Below, one piece after another: positions 42,953 to 52,349 of a stretch of 64,000 bases of DNA. Source of the DNA: DATARH01 sp036008175 (GTDB taxonomy: Bacteria; Pseudomonadota; Alphaproteobacteria; ATCC43930; CGMCC-115725); assembly GCA_036008175.1 (NCBI GenBank), contig DASYOB010000106.1, positions 1 through 64,000 on the forward strand, read 5' to 3'. The notes under the pieces were generated by a model. The model was not told where the DNA came from. It saw only the letters and a program-made list of their open reading frames with translations, and searched no databases. Position numbers and translations under genes: made by a program. The stretch's first letter is position 1; each line of letters starts with the position of its first letter.

Positions 42953-45229
42953 GTGAACGATGTCGTTGGGCGGTTCAAATGGGTTGGAACACGGCCGATC
43001 CGTCCGGATGGGGTGCCGAAGGTCACCGGACGGGCGATGTACGGCGCGGATCTGGCGATGCCCGGCATGCTGGTCGGCAAGATCCTGCGCTCGCCGCATG
43101 CCCATGCGCGCATCCGCTCGATCGATACCTCGAAGGCGGCAGCGCTGCCCGGGGTCAAGGCGGTTCTGACCGCAAAAGACTTTCCCGAGCAGAAGTTCGA
43201 ATATGTCGGGCCCGAGCGGGTCGCGGTGAATTTCTGGCACGTGACCCGTAACGTGATGGCGCGCGAGAAGGCGCTCTACGAGGGCCATGCCGTCGCCGCG
43301 GTCGCCGCGATCGATGCCGCGACCGCCGAGGAAGCGATTGCGCTGATCCACGTCGATTACGAGGTGCTGCCGCACGTGATCGATGTCGACGAGGCGATGC
43401 AGCCCGACGCGCCGCTGGTCTTCGAGGACATGATTACGCGCGGCGTCGAGCCGGCGCCGACCAAGCCGTCCAACATCTCGAAGCGGGTCGAATTCAAGAT
43501 CGGCGACATGGACGCGGGCTGGGCTGAGGCCGACGTCATCATTGAGAAGGAATTCAAGACGGCGCCGGTGCATCAGGCCTATATCGAGCCGCATGCCACC
43601 ATCGCCCGGGTCGATGCGGACGGGCAGGGCGAGATCTGGGCCTCCAGCCAGGGGCATTTCGTCGTTCGCTCGCTGACCGCGCAGATCTGCGGGATGCGGG
43701 TCGGCGACCTGCGCGTGACCCCGGCCGAGATCGGCGGCGGGTTCGGCGGCAAGACCGTCGTTTATCTCGAGCCGGTCGCGACGATGTTGTCGAAGATGAC
43801 CGGCCGTCCGGTCAAGGTCGTGATGAACCGCGACGAAGTGTTCAAGGCCACCGGGCCGACCTCGGGCGGCTCGATGCGGGTCAAGATGGGCGTTACCAAG
43901 GACGGCAAGATCACCGCCGCCGAAGGCGTCTTCAAGCTTCAGGCCGGCGCCTTTCCCGGCTCGCCCGTCATGAATTGCTGCATGTGCTCGTTCGCGCCCT
44001 ACGACATCGCGAACGTGCACTCGGTCGGCTACGATGTTGTCTGCAACCGGCCGAAATCCGCCGCGTACCGCGCGCCGGGATCGCCGATCTCCGCCTTCGG
44101 GGTCGAGAGCCTCATCGACATGCTGGCCAAGAAGATCGGCATGGACCCGGCCGAGCTGCGGTTGAAGAACGCGGCTCGGATCGGCACCCAGACCGTGTAC
44201 GGGCCGAAGCACGCCCACGCCGGGTATGTCGAGACCCTCGAGGCGATCATCAACCATCCCGACTACAAGAAGCCGCTGGGCCCGAACCAGGGTCGCGGCG
44301 TCGCGTCCGGCTACTGGTTCAATGGCGGCGGCGAGTCGAGCGCAACCGTGCAGATCAATGCCGACGGCACGGTCCTAGTCGCGACCGGGAGCCCGGATAT
44401 CGGCGGCTCGCGTGCCTCGATGGCGCTGATGGCGGCCGAGACGTTTGGCGTCGATTACAGCCAGGTGCGCGCGATCGTCGCCGACACGGCCTCGGTCGGC
44501 TACACCCATGTGACCGGCGGCTCGCGCGTCACCTTCGCGACCGGCATGGCGGTGGTCAACGCCTGCAAGGGGGGGATCGAGGATCTGCGCCGCCGCGCCG
44601 CGATGATCTGGGATGTCGATCCCGAGGGCGTCGTCTGGGAGGACGGCCAAGCCAAGCCCGCGAGCAGCAACGTCGGCGACTTCAAGCCGATGACCTTGCG
44701 CGAGATCGCCGCGAAGGCGGCGCTGACCGGCGGCCCGCTGACCTATGCCGCCTCGGTCAATGCCGGCGGCATGGCCCCCGGCTTCTCGACCCAGTTCTGC
44801 GATGTCGAGGTCGATCCCGAGACCGGCAAGGTGACGATCCTGCGCTTTGTCGCGGCGCAGGATGTCGGCACCGCGATTCATCCCTCCTATGTCGAGGGAC
44901 AGATCCAGGGCGGCGTCGTGCAGGGGATCGGCTGGGCGCTCAACGAGGAGTACATCTACGACGCGAAGGGGCGCCTCGATAATGCAGGCTTCCTCGATTA
45001 CCGCTGCCCGGTGGCCTCGGACCTGCCGATGATCGAGCCGATCCTCGTTGAGGTGCCGAACCCGGCGCATCCCTACGGCGCCAAGGGCGTGGGCGAGGTC
45101 AACATCTGCCCGCCGATGGCGGCGATCGCCAACGCGATCGACAGCGCGATCCACCGGCGGCTGACCGAGTTGCCGATGTCGCCGCCGAAGGTGCGCGCCG
45201 CGCTCGACGCGGGGGCAGCCGCCGACTGA
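42953..45229 (+). CDS. Molybdenum hydroxylase large subunit (xanthine dehydrogenase family)
   Basis: 758 aa from a GTG start with GAGGGAGAG upstream. It has the molybdopterin-binding pattern of the family: SPHAHARI, HQAYIEPHA, EIGGGFGGKT, AYRAPGSP and the late GAKGVGEVNI with the catalytic Glu. It should hydroxylate a heteroaromatic, aldehyde or CO-type substrate in a complex with [2Fe-2S] and FAD subunits. Neither subunit gene is within the window, which is unusual. A MoaD/ThiS-like gene follows 13 nt downstream. The substrate is unknown. Confidence 0.9.
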   Translation: MNDVVGRFKWVGTRPIRPDGVPKVTGRAMYGADLAMPGMLVGKILRSPHAHARIRSIDTSKAAALPGVKAVLTAKDFPEQKFEYVGPERVAVNFWHVTRNVMAREKALYEGHAVAAVAAIDAATAEEAIALIHVDYEVLPHVIDVDEAMQPDAPLVFEDMITRGVEPAPTKPSNISKRVEFKIGDMDAGWAEADVIIEKEFKTAPVHQAYIEPHATIARVDADGQGEIWASSQGHFVVRSLTAQICGMRVGDLRVTPAEIGGGFGGKTVVYLEPVATMLSKMTGRPVKVVMNRDEVFKATGPTSGGSMRVKMGVTKDGKITAAEGVFKLQAGAFPGSPVMNCCMCSFAPYDIANVHSVGYDVVCNRPKSAAYRAPGSPISAFGVESLIDMLAKKIGMDPAELRLKNAARIGTQTVYGPKHAHAGYVETLEAIINHPDYKKPLGPNQGRGVASGYWFNGGGESSATVQINADGTVLVATGSPDIGGSRASMALMAAETFGVDYSQVRAIVADTASVGYTHVTGGSRVTFATGMAVVNACKGGIEDLRRRAAMIWDVDPEGVVWEDGQAKPASSNVGDFKPMTLREIAAKAALTGGPLTYAASVNAGGMAPGFSTQFCDVEVDPETGKVTILRFVAAQDVGTAIHPSYVEGQIQGGVVQGIGWALNEEYIYDAKGRLDNAGFLDYRCPVASDLPMIEPILVEVPNPAHPYGAKGVGEVNICPPMAAIANAIDSAIHRRLTELPMSPPKVRAALDAGAAAD

Positions 45230-45242
45230 GCGGGAGCCGCTG

Positions 45243-45494
45243 ATGACCGCGCGGGTCACCTTCACCGCCGGGTTCAGCCGCCGCTATACCGGCGGCCGGC
45301 GCGAGTTCGAGATCGAAGCCAAGAACCTGCGCGGCGTCATCAAGGCGATGGATCAGCTCTTTCCAGGGCTCGGCGAGCATCTGGAGGAGGAAACCACCGT
45401 CGCGATCGACGGCGAGATTCACGAGGTCGGCTATTTCCAGCCGATCCCCGAAGGCAGCGAAATCTTCTTCATCCCGAAGCTCGAAGGCGGCTGA
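45243..45494 (+). CDS. MoaD/ThiS-like ubiquitin-fold sulfur carrier
   Basis: 83 aa ending in Gly-Gly (FIPKLEGG), the thiocarboxylate-forming C-terminus of MoaD and ThiS. A beta-grasp pattern is visible: RREFEIEAKNLRGVIKAMDQ, then VAIDGEIHEVGYFQPIPEGS. MoaD supplies sulfur to molybdopterin. The gene is probably co-transcribed with the molybdenum hydroxylase gene 13 nt upstream; it may be a specialised carrier for that enzyme rather than the housekeeping MoaD. No moaE or moeB is adjacent. Confidence 0.8.
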   Translation: MTARVTFTAGFSRRYTGGRREFEIEAKNLRGVIKAMDQLFPGLGEHLEEETTVAIDGEIHEVGYFQPIPEGSEIFFIPKLEGG

Positions 45495-45624
45495 CTCGCT
45501 CGGCCGCCCCTTGCGCGGAGCACGGGGACGAAGCAATCGCGATGACAGGGGCCGCCGATCGATTAGGATCGTCGGCACGGGCGATGCATAGCGCGGGCCC
45601 GCGGTCGATCGGGGGGAGGGCCGG

Positions 45625-46452
45625 ATGTATAAGCGGTTGCTGCTCGGCTTTTGGCTGGCGTGCCTGGCGGTGCCGGCGCTGGCCCAAGAATCGCTGCTCG
45701 ACACCGTCCTGAAGCGCGACAAGCTGATCGTCGCGACCTACAGCACCTCGCCGCCGCTGGCTTATGTCGACGACGCCGGCAAGCTGGTCGGCTTTGAGAT
45801 CGACATGGCGCACGAGATCGCCAAGGATCTGCTCGGCGACCCGGACAAGGTCGAGTTCGTCGTCGTGCAGTCGGACGGCCGCTTCCCGGCGGCGCTCTCG
45901 GGCAAGGTCGATTTCGGACTGTGCTCGACGACGATTTTCCCCGATCGGGCGGTGCGCATCGCCTTCACCCGCCCCTACCTCGACACCGGCGGCAGCATCA
46001 TCGCGCGCAAGGACGCCGGCATAAAGACGGTGCAGGAGCTGAACGACCCGAAATTCACCTATGCGATCCTCAACGTTCCGCCGGCGATCGCTCGCGCGAA
46101 AGCGGTGCTGCCCAATGTCACGCAGCTGCTGCTCGACTCGCCCTCGGCGCTGTTTCTGGCGGTCAAGACCGGGCGCGCCCAGGCGTTTGCGATCGACAAG
46201 CCGATCGCCGATTACTACGAGGCCGAGAACCAGGATCTGATGCGGCTCGACACGAGCGGCACGCCGTTCGCCTATGTGTCGCAGGACTCGATCTTTCTGA
46301 AGCCTGGCGATTTCAAATGGTGGCTGTTTCTCGATACCTGGGTCGGCGAGCTCCGCTCCGGCTCGCGGTACGAGAAATATGTCGAGTGGTACCGGAAGTG
46401 GCTGAAGAAGGACCCGCCGCCACAGCGCTTCTACGACTACAATAAGTTTTGA
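45625..46452 (+). CDS. Amino-acid ABC transporter substrate-binding protein
   Basis: 275 aa with a signal peptide ending near ALAQ. Family 3 solute-binding fold: LIVATYSTSPPLAYVDDAGKLVGFEIDMAHEIA, DFGLCSTTIFPDRA, RPYLDTGGSIIARKD and a late WWLFLDTWV. It captures a polar amino acid or opine in the periplasm. It is the first gene of a four-gene transporter operon; the next start is 1 nt after its stop. Confidence 0.9.
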   Translation: MYKRLLLGFWLACLAVPALAQESLLDTVLKRDKLIVATYSTSPPLAYVDDAGKLVGFEIDMAHEIAKDLLGDPDKVEFVVVQSDGRFPAALSGKVDFGLCSTTIFPDRAVRIAFTRPYLDTGGSIIARKDAGIKTVQELNDPKFTYAILNVPPAIARAKAVLPNVTQLLLDSPSALFLAVKTGRAQAFAIDKPIADYYEAENQDLMRLDTSGTPFAYVSQDSIFLKPGDFKWWLFLDTWVGELRSGSRYEKYVEWYRKWLKKDPPPQRFYDYNKF

Positions 46453-46453
46453 G

Positions 46454-47107
46454 GTGCCGTTCGACCTGAACTTTATCGCGCGGCTGATCCCGGCGCTGCT
46501 CGAAGGCGCCAAAATCACCGTCGAGCTCGCCGTGCTGACGATGGCGATCTGCCTCGTCTGGGGTCTCCTTGTCGCGCTCGCACAGGGGACGCGCGGGCCG
46601 CTCGGCTGGATCTCCGGCGGCTACATCCAGATCGTCCGTAACACGCCGCTGCTGATCCAGCTGTATCTGGTCTATTTCGGTCTCTCGATGGCCGGTATCC
46701 CGCTGTCCGGTTTCGCGTCCGGTCTCGTCGCCCTGTGCGCGCAAAAAGGCGGCTACGTCGCCGAGATCTACCGCGGCGGACTGCAATCGGTCAGCACCCG
46801 CCAGTTTGAGGCCGGGCGCGCCCTCGGAATGGGCCGCTGGACGCTCTACACCACCGTGATCCTGCCGCAGGTCGTCGCCCGCATCATTCCGCCGCTGACC
46901 AATCAGAGCATCAGCATCATCAAGGATACCTCGCAGGTCGCGGCGATCGCGGTGATGGAGGTCATGAAGATCAGCGAGATCTGGGTCGAGACCTCGGCCA
47001 ACACTTACGACGTATTCCTCGGCGCGGCGCTGATTTATCTCGCGCTGACCTCGGTCACCAGCTGCTTTGGACGGATGACCGAGCGCTGGCTGGCGTTCGC
47101 CCAATGA
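46454..47107 (+). CDS. Amino-acid ABC transporter permease (first)
   Basis: 217 aa from GTG 46454. HisMQ-type permease with about five membrane segments, the family motif YIQIVRNTPLLIQLYLVYFGL near the N-terminus and the EAA loop QFEAGRALGMGRWTLYTTVILPQ, which contacts the ATPase. It pairs with the second permease as a heterodimer. It overlaps the next gene by 4 nt. Confidence 0.93.
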   Translation: MPFDLNFIARLIPALLEGAKITVELAVLTMAICLVWGLLVALAQGTRGPLGWISGGYIQIVRNTPLLIQLYLVYFGLSMAGIPLSGFASGLVALCAQKGGYVAEIYRGGLQSVSTRQFEAGRALGMGRWTLYTTVILPQVVARIIPPLTNQSISIIKDTSQVAAIAVMEVMKISEIWVETSANTYDVFLGAALIYLALTSVTSCFGRMTERWLAFAQ

Positions 47108-47757
47108 GCAGCTTCAACCCGCTCTACCACAGCTTCTGGTACCTGTTGCGCGGCGCCGGGATGACCTTGTTGATGGCCGGCGTCGCCGTCGTTCCGGCGA
47201 CGGTTTTCGGTCTCGTGCTGGCGCTGGCGCAGGTGTTCGGCAGGCGCCTGATGCGTGCTGCCGTCGTCGGTTATTTGTTCCTGGTGCGCGGAATCCCGCT
47301 GCTGGTGCTGCTGACCTTTGCCTACTACCTGCTGCCGTTGACCGGTATCGACCTGCCGCCGTTCTGGGCGGTGGTGCTGGTCATCGCGCTCTATTACGCC
47401 GCATTCATGAGCGAGGTGTTTCGCGCCGGCATCCTGTCATTGCCAGCAGCGCAGTGGGATGCGGCGCGCAGTCTCGGCATGACGCGCAGCCTGATGCTGC
47501 AGGTCGTTGTCCTGCCGCAGGCGCTACGTCTCGCCGCGCCGCCTTTTGTCAGCCTCTGCATCAGCCTGGTTAAGGCGACCTCGCTGGTCTCGATCGTCGG
47601 CCTGTGGGAGCTGACGATGGCGAGCCGCGAGGTCGTCGAACGCACGCTCGCGCCGTTCCAGATCTTCATCGGCGCCGCGGCGATCTATTTCTGCATCTGC
47701 TATGCTCTGGCCCTCTATGGAAGACACCTTGAGCGACGCGCAATCCTTGGCCATTGA
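47104..47757 (+). CDS. Amino-acid ABC transporter permease (second)
   Basis: 217 aa, HisMQ family. YLFLVRGIPLLVLLTFAYYLLP, EVFRAGILSLPAAQWDAARSLGMTRSLML (EAA loop) and further membrane segments follow the family order. It forms the channel with the first permease. The end overlaps the ATPase frame by 41 nt. Confidence 0.93.
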   Translation: MSSFNPLYHSFWYLLRGAGMTLLMAGVAVVPATVFGLVLALAQVFGRRLMRAAVVGYLFLVRGIPLLVLLTFAYYLLPLTGIDLPPFWAVVLVIALYYAAFMSEVFRAGILSLPAAQWDAARSLGMTRSLMLQVVVLPQALRLAAPPFVSLCISLVKATSLVSIVGLWELTMASREVVERTLAPFQIFIGAAAIYFCICYALALYGRHLERRAILGH

Positions 47758-48553
47758 GGCGCCGGAGACCCGCCTCCGCCCGATGCTGGAGATCGCCGGC
47801 GTCACCAAGCGGTTCGGCGAGCACACGGTGTTGCGCAAAGTGTCGCTGTCGGTGCAGCCGGGCGAAGTCGTCGTCGTCATCGGCCCGAGCGGCTCGGGCA
47901 AGACGACGCTCCTGCGCTGCATCAACCTGCTCGAGGAATACGAGCGCGGCATCGTTACCGTCGACGGCGAGCCGATCGGCTACCGGCTCGATGCCGGCGG
48001 TCAGCGCATCCGGATGCTCGAGCGCGACATCGTGGCCGCGCGCGCCAAAATCGGCATCGTGTTTCAGAGCTACAATCTGTTCCCGCATATGAGCGTGCTG
48101 CACAACATCACCGCCGCACCCATTCGGGTGAAAGGGATCGCGCGGGCGCAGGCCGAGGCGAGAGCGCGCGAGCTCCTCGCGATGATCGGCCTCTCGGATA
48201 AGGAGGCGGAATATCCGGTGCGGCTGTCCGGCGGTCAGCAGCAGCGGGTCGCGATCGCCCGCGCGCTGGCGATGGACCCCAAGATCATGCTGTTCGACGA
48301 GGTGACATCGGCCCTGGACCCCGAACTGGTCGGCGAAGTGCTCGCCGCGATGCAGCAGCTTGCCCGGGCGGGCATGACGATGGTTGTCGTGACCCATGAG
48401 ATGAGTTTTGCCCGCGATATTGCCGACCGCATCGTGTTCATGGACGGGGGCGTCATCGCTGAAGAAGGCAAGCCCGAGCAGATCCTGTTCTCGCCGCGCA
48501 CCGAACGGGTTCGCGCCTTTCTGAAGCGCTACAACGAGCGCTATCGGATCTGA
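47717..48553 (+). CDS. Amino-acid ABC transporter ATP-binding protein
   Basis: 278 aa from ATG 47717, overlapping the second permease; a start at 47783 (MLEIAGVTKRFG) would give the usual length and is a fair alternative. Walker A GPSGSGKTT, signature LSGGQQQRVAIARA and Walker B IMLFDEVTSALDPE are intact. It drives the HisMQ permease pair. It closes the operon. Confidence 0.94.
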   Translation: MEDTLSDAQSLAIEAPETRLRPMLEIAGVTKRFGEHTVLRKVSLSVQPGEVVVVIGPSGSGKTTLLRCINLLEEYERGIVTVDGEPIGYRLDAGGQRIRMLERDIVAARAKIGIVFQSYNLFPHMSVLHNITAAPIRVKGIARAQAEARARELLAMIGLSDKEAEYPVRLSGGQQQRVAIARALAMDPKIMLFDEVTSALDPELVGEVLAAMQQLARAGMTMVVVTHEMSFARDIADRIVFMDGGVIAEEGKPEQILFSPRTERVRAFLKRYNERYRI

Positions 48554-48591
48554 TGGTCTGCGGTGCAGTCACCACCGGATGATGAAGCCGC

Positions 48592-49608
48592 CTATCGGCC
48601 GGCTTCCGCTGAGAGCCGGCGCTCGGCTTCCCAGGTGACGCTTAGATCGGCGTATTCCGTGACATTGAGCGGCGCGCGCAGATAGCCGAGCTGATGCTGC
48701 AGGTCGAGATTGGCCTGCAACGCTTCGAGGTTCGGCAACGCTTTCGGGTCGCGGTAGTAATCGTCCTTGGTAAAGGCCCAGTCGCGATAGAACTCGGGCG
48801 GCCGCTTTGTTGCCTGCGCCAGCAGCGCGACCGCCTCCTCGTGATGCGCCGGATCACGGAGGTAGCGGAGCGCCCGCAAGTAATCCTCCATGAAATCGAG
48901 CATCACCTCCCGGTGCTTGTCCAGAAAGCCGGCGCGCGCGACCCGCATGACCATCTGGGTACAGCCGACCGCCTCCTTCTGGGTGAACAGCGTGCGGGCG
49001 AAGCGACGCAGCTCGGGATCGAAGCCGAACGGCACCACTGCCGGGATCAGGTCAACCTTGCCGGCCTCCAGCATCGCCTTCTGGTCGGCGAAACGGACCT
49101 CAATGATGGTGACGTCGCGCTTGTCCTGAAGATTATGCTTTGCCAGCATCGCGCGCAGCGCGATGTCGGCGGCGCTACCCGTCTGGTTTGTGGCGAGCAC
49201 CTTGCCCCTCAAATCCTCGACGCTGTGGATCGGGCTGTCGTTGCGGACCATGAAGGGGTTGGTATGGTAGCCGGGAACGCCGTCCTGGAATTCGTCGGCG
49301 ATGATCCGGAGATCGCTCATCCCGGCATTCTCGATGCCGAGGGCAAAGGTCGAATAGGCAAGAGAGGCGGTGTCGAGATCGCCGGTGGCGACCGCGGTCA
49401 TCATTGTCGAGGTGCCCTCGAAATGCACCAGTTCGGGGATGTAGCTCGTGCCGGCGTGCACAGCGAGGCCCGGCTTTATGAACATCAGGGTTCCCAGATC
49501 GGCCGGCACCACCCAGCCGATGCGCAGATGGTACGGTTCCGCGGCGCGTGCCGATGGGCTCGCTATCGGCGCGAGCGCCAACAGCGCCGCTACCCTAAGA
49601 AACCGCAT
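48592..49608 (-). CDS. NitT/TauT-type ABC transporter substrate-binding protein
   Basis: 338 aa from ATG 49608, with a signal peptide ending near ARAAE. The sulfonate/nitrate-binding (SsuA/THI5-like) fold is shown by YHLRIGWVVPADLGTLMFIKPG, GDLDTASLAYSTFALGIENAG and VEDLRGKVLATNQTGSAADI. It would bind an organic anion such as a sulfonate. No permease or ATPase gene is adjacent, so it is orphan here. It is divergent from the flavin monooxygenase gene, whose family often acts on sulfonates or sulfides, suggesting a link. Confidence 0.85.
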   Translation of the reverse strand: MRFLRVAALLALAPIASPSARAAEPYHLRIGWVVPADLGTLMFIKPGLAVHAGTSYIPELVHFEGTSTMMTAVATGDLDTASLAYSTFALGIENAGMSDLRIIADEFQDGVPGYHTNPFMVRNDSPIHSVEDLRGKVLATNQTGSAADIALRAMLAKHNLQDKRDVTIIEVRFADQKAMLEAGKVDLIPAVVPFGFDPELRRFARTLFTQKEAVGCTQMVMRVARAGFLDKHREVMLDFMEDYLRALRYLRDPAHHEEAVALLAQATKRPPEFYRDWAFTKDDYYRDPKALPNLEALQANLDLQHQLGYLRAPLNVTEYADLSVTWEAERRLSAEAGR

Positions 49609-49724
49609 CCCGTCGTTCCCCGTCTTTGTTCGATTGCTTCGCGAGATAGCATCCCACCGATCCGAGGCCAAGGATACCGGCCCTCGTTGATGCCCCGATG
49701 CGCCCACAAGTATATGCTCGGACC

Positions 49725-51104
49725 ATGAAGGAAATGCGGCTCAACGCCTTCGAGATGAACTGCGTCGGGCATCAGTCGCCTGGCCTCTGGGCGCACCCGC
49801 GCGACCGCTCGACCAGCTACACCGATCTCGACTACTGGGCCGGCCTGGCCAAGACGCTTGAGCGCGGCAAGTTCGACGGCATCTTCCTCGCCGACGTGCT
49901 CGGCATCTACGATGTCTATGGCGGCTCGCCCGATGCGTCGTTGCGGCACGCGGTGCAGGTGCCGGTCAACGACCCGGTGCTGCTGATCCCGGCGATGGCG
50001 CAAGTGACGCAGCACCTCGGTTTCGGCGTCACCAGCACCTTGTCGTACGAGCCGCCCTATCCGTTTGCCCGTCGCATGTCGACCCTGGACCATCTGACCA
50101 AGGGGCGGGCCGGCTGGAACATCGTCACCGGATATCTCGACAGCGCCGCCGCCGGCATGGGCCTCGCTGCCCAGCCGCGGCATGAAGAGCGCTACGAGAT
50201 CGCCGAGGAATACATGGAGATCGTCTACCGGCTGTGGGAAGGCAGCTGGGAAGACGGGTCTGCGCGGCGCGACCGCGCCGCCCGTGTCTTCGCCGATCCT
50301 GCGAAGATCCACCGAATCCGCCACGAGGGGCGGTTCTACCGGATCGACGCTATCCATCTCTGCGAGCCGTCGCCGCAGCGCACCCCGGTGCTGTACCAGG
50401 CCGGGGCATCGAGCAGCGGGCGCGAGTTCGCTGCGAAACATGCCGAATGCGTCTTCATCAACGGGCCGAGCCAAAAGGTCGTCGCGCCGCAGGTCGCCGA
50501 TCTGCGGCGCCGCGCCGCAAAGCACGGCCGGGACCCGGATGACCTGCTGATCTTCACGCTGATGACCGTCATTACCGCCCGCACCGAGGCGGAAGCGCGC
50601 GCCAAGCACGAAGAATACCGCCGCTACGCCGATTACGACGCGGCGCTTGCGCTGTTCTCGGGCTGGACCGGGGTCGATTTCGCCAAATACCGCCCGGAGG
50701 ACGAGCTGCGCTACATCGAGACCGAGGCGATGCGTTCCGCGCTCGCTTCGTTCACCTCGGACGACCCGAACCGGGTCTGGACGCTGCGGGAACTGGCCGA
50801 GCATGTCGCGATCGGCGGCCGCGGACCGTTGCTGGTCGGCGCGCCCGGACAGATCGCCGACGCCCTGGTGCAGTGGGTGGAGGCAATTGGCGTCGACGGC
50901 TTCAACCTCGCCTATGCGGTGACGCCGGAGAGCTTCGAGGATTTCGTCGAGCTTATCGTGCCGGAACTGCAGCGCCGCGGCGTCTACAAGACCGACTACC
51001 GCGCCGGCACCTTGCGCGAGAAGCTGTTCGGGCCTGGTCGCGCCCGGCTCGCCACGCCGCACCCGGCCGCCCGGTACAAAGTATCCGCGAGGGCAGCGAG
51101 GTAA
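49725..51104 (+). CDS. NtaA/DmoA family FMN-dependent monooxygenase
   Basis: 459 aa from ATG 49725. The long luciferase-like family with a large insert: LNAFEMNCVGHQSPGLWAHP, then FDGIFLADVLGIYDVYGG, HLTKGRAGWNIVTGYLDSAA and a late GVDGFNLAYAVTPESFEDF. Members (NtaA, SnaA, DszA, DmoA) use reduced FMN from a separate reductase to attack nitrilotriacetate, sulfones or sulfides. A RidA gene follows 92 nt later, recalling the RutA/RutC pair. No flavin reductase gene is close. Confidence 0.9.
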   Translation: MKEMRLNAFEMNCVGHQSPGLWAHPRDRSTSYTDLDYWAGLAKTLERGKFDGIFLADVLGIYDVYGGSPDASLRHAVQVPVNDPVLLIPAMAQVTQHLGFGVTSTLSYEPPYPFARRMSTLDHLTKGRAGWNIVTGYLDSAAAGMGLAAQPRHEERYEIAEEYMEIVYRLWEGSWEDGSARRDRAARVFADPAKIHRIRHEGRFYRIDAIHLCEPSPQRTPVLYQAGASSSGREFAAKHAECVFINGPSQKVVAPQVADLRRRAAKHGRDPDDLLIFTLMTVITARTEAEARAKHEEYRRYADYDAALALFSGWTGVDFAKYRPEDELRYIETEAMRSALASFTSDDPNRVWTLRELAEHVAIGGRGPLLVGAPGQIADALVQWVEAIGVDGFNLAYAVTPESFEDFVELIVPELQRRGVYKTDYRAGTLREKLFGPGRARLATPHPAARYKVSARAAR

Positions 51105-51196
51105 TCCTGGCGCCGCGGTGCACGCCGCGGCTGTGGGATTGCCGGTCTGCTTAGCCGGAGAGAAGATCCGACGATTAGTCGAGAGGAGAGGTGCAA

Positions 51197-51595
51197 ATGC
51201 CCGAAGCAACGAAGCGGAGCTACCTGAAGCGCGAGGGAGCGCAGGCGCGCGGCTATTCGCAGGCGGTCACCACCGAAGGCGGCCGCGTCGTTTGGCTCGC
51301 CGGACAGGTGGCGGCGGAGGATGCGGCGGGCCGCTCGCTCGCCGCCGATTTCGACGGCCAGGTGCGCGAGGTGTTCGCCCGGCTCGGCCGCACGCTGGAA
51401 GAGGCGGGCGGCAAGCTCGCCGACATGGTGACGATGACGGTGTTCATCACCGATCCGCGGCTCGGCGACCGATTCACCCAGCTGCGCTGCGAGACCTTCG
51501 GCGACAATTTCCCGGCCAGCGCGCTGATCACGGTCGCTGGCCTGGCTCGGCCAGAGATGCTCGTGGAAGTGCAAGGCATCGCTGTTCTCGGTTGA
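51197..51595 (+). CDS. RidA family protein
   Basis: 132 aa from ATG 51197 with GAGAGGAGAG upstream. RidA/YjgF fold: GYSQAVTTEGGRVVWLAGQV, LEEAGGKLADMVTMTVFIT and the end PEMLVEVQGIAVLG, where RidA normally has the active-site Arg and Glu (ITVAGLARPEMLVEVQ). It hydrolyses reactive enamine/imine intermediates or related compounds. It follows the flavin monooxygenase gene and may act on its product. Confidence 0.88.
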   Translation: MPEATKRSYLKREGAQARGYSQAVTTEGGRVVWLAGQVAAEDAAGRSLAADFDGQVREVFARLGRTLEEAGGKLADMVTMTVFITDPRLGDRFTQLRCETFGDNFPASALITVAGLARPEMLVEVQGIAVLG

Positions 51596-51638
51596 GTCGG
51601 CCCTCGGCGCTCGGATGCGCCGTGCCCGCGTTGGCTTT

Positions 51639-51827
51639 TCAAAATCGCCTGGCGGGGGCTTGTCCCGGGCGTCCGCGTCTCGACAGATGAAATCGCCTTC
51701 CGCGCGTGTACGGCCTTCGCTTTGGAGCTTCGGCAGGAAGCGGCCGGTAACCCAACTCGAATATCCAGCGTCCGAGGCCGAACAAGAGCCCGTAGCCGAT
51801 AATTCCACCAGCAATTAGCCACTCCAT
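51639..51827 (-). CDS. Possible small single-span membrane protein
   Basis: 62 aa. One hydrophobic segment at residues 4-25 (LIAGGIIGYGLLFGLGRWI) is followed by a very basic tail rich in Arg. The composition fits a small inner-membrane protein, but there is no clear ribosome-binding site and no family. Could be a chance frame. Confidence 0.35.
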   Translation of the reverse strand: MEWLIAGGIIGYGLLFGLGRWIFELGYRPLPAEAPKRRPYTRGRRFHLSRRGRPGQAPARRF

Positions 51828-52086
51828 GACCCGTCACTCGCCGTTGTCCGCCCCGATCCGGGCCAGACAATCCTAGTCCGAGCGATCTCAGCTACGTGTG
51901 ACGGGGCTCACAACATGGTTAATTTTTTGTCGGAAAAGCGAAGTGTGGTGGCGCGACAGGCGGTCAGGGCTGGCTGGCGGGTCGGCACCAGCGGAAGCAT
52001 TTTAACGCTTTCCGGAACCTGCAGCTTAACCGCCGCGTTTCGATCCTGCGGGGCCAGGGTAGTCGCGCGTTTTGGAGCGTCGCGAA

Positions 52087-52269
52087 ATGTTTGGTCCCGA
52101 CACCGTGATGAGCGATCGGCGCTCGCTGGAAAAGAGTATGGCGCGGCTCCGCGCGCGATGCGAGAAACGGCCGAGCGCCCGGCTGGCCCAAATGATCGAT
52201 CAGCTTGAAACCGAAATTGCGAGCCGGGAGGAGCGACGGAGCGGCGAGGCGCCGGTAGATCCCGGCTAA
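52087..52269 (+). CDS. Possible small charged helical protein
   Basis: 60 aa from ATG 52087 (TTG 52072 is an alternative). The sequence is strongly helical and charged: SLEKSMARLRARCEKRPSAR and LAQMIDQLETEIASREERRS. No known family and only a weak ribosome-binding site. The 250 bp before it show nothing else. Confidence 0.4.
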   Translation: MFGPDTVMSDRRSLEKSMARLRARCEKRPSARLAQMIDQLETEIASREERRSGEAPVDPG

Positions 52270-52349
52270 CGGTCCAGCCGGTCCGCCTTCCGGTGTGTGG
52301 AGTAGGGCTGGGGAAAGTTCGCCACGTGTCCGCGGAGGGTCGATGGCCT

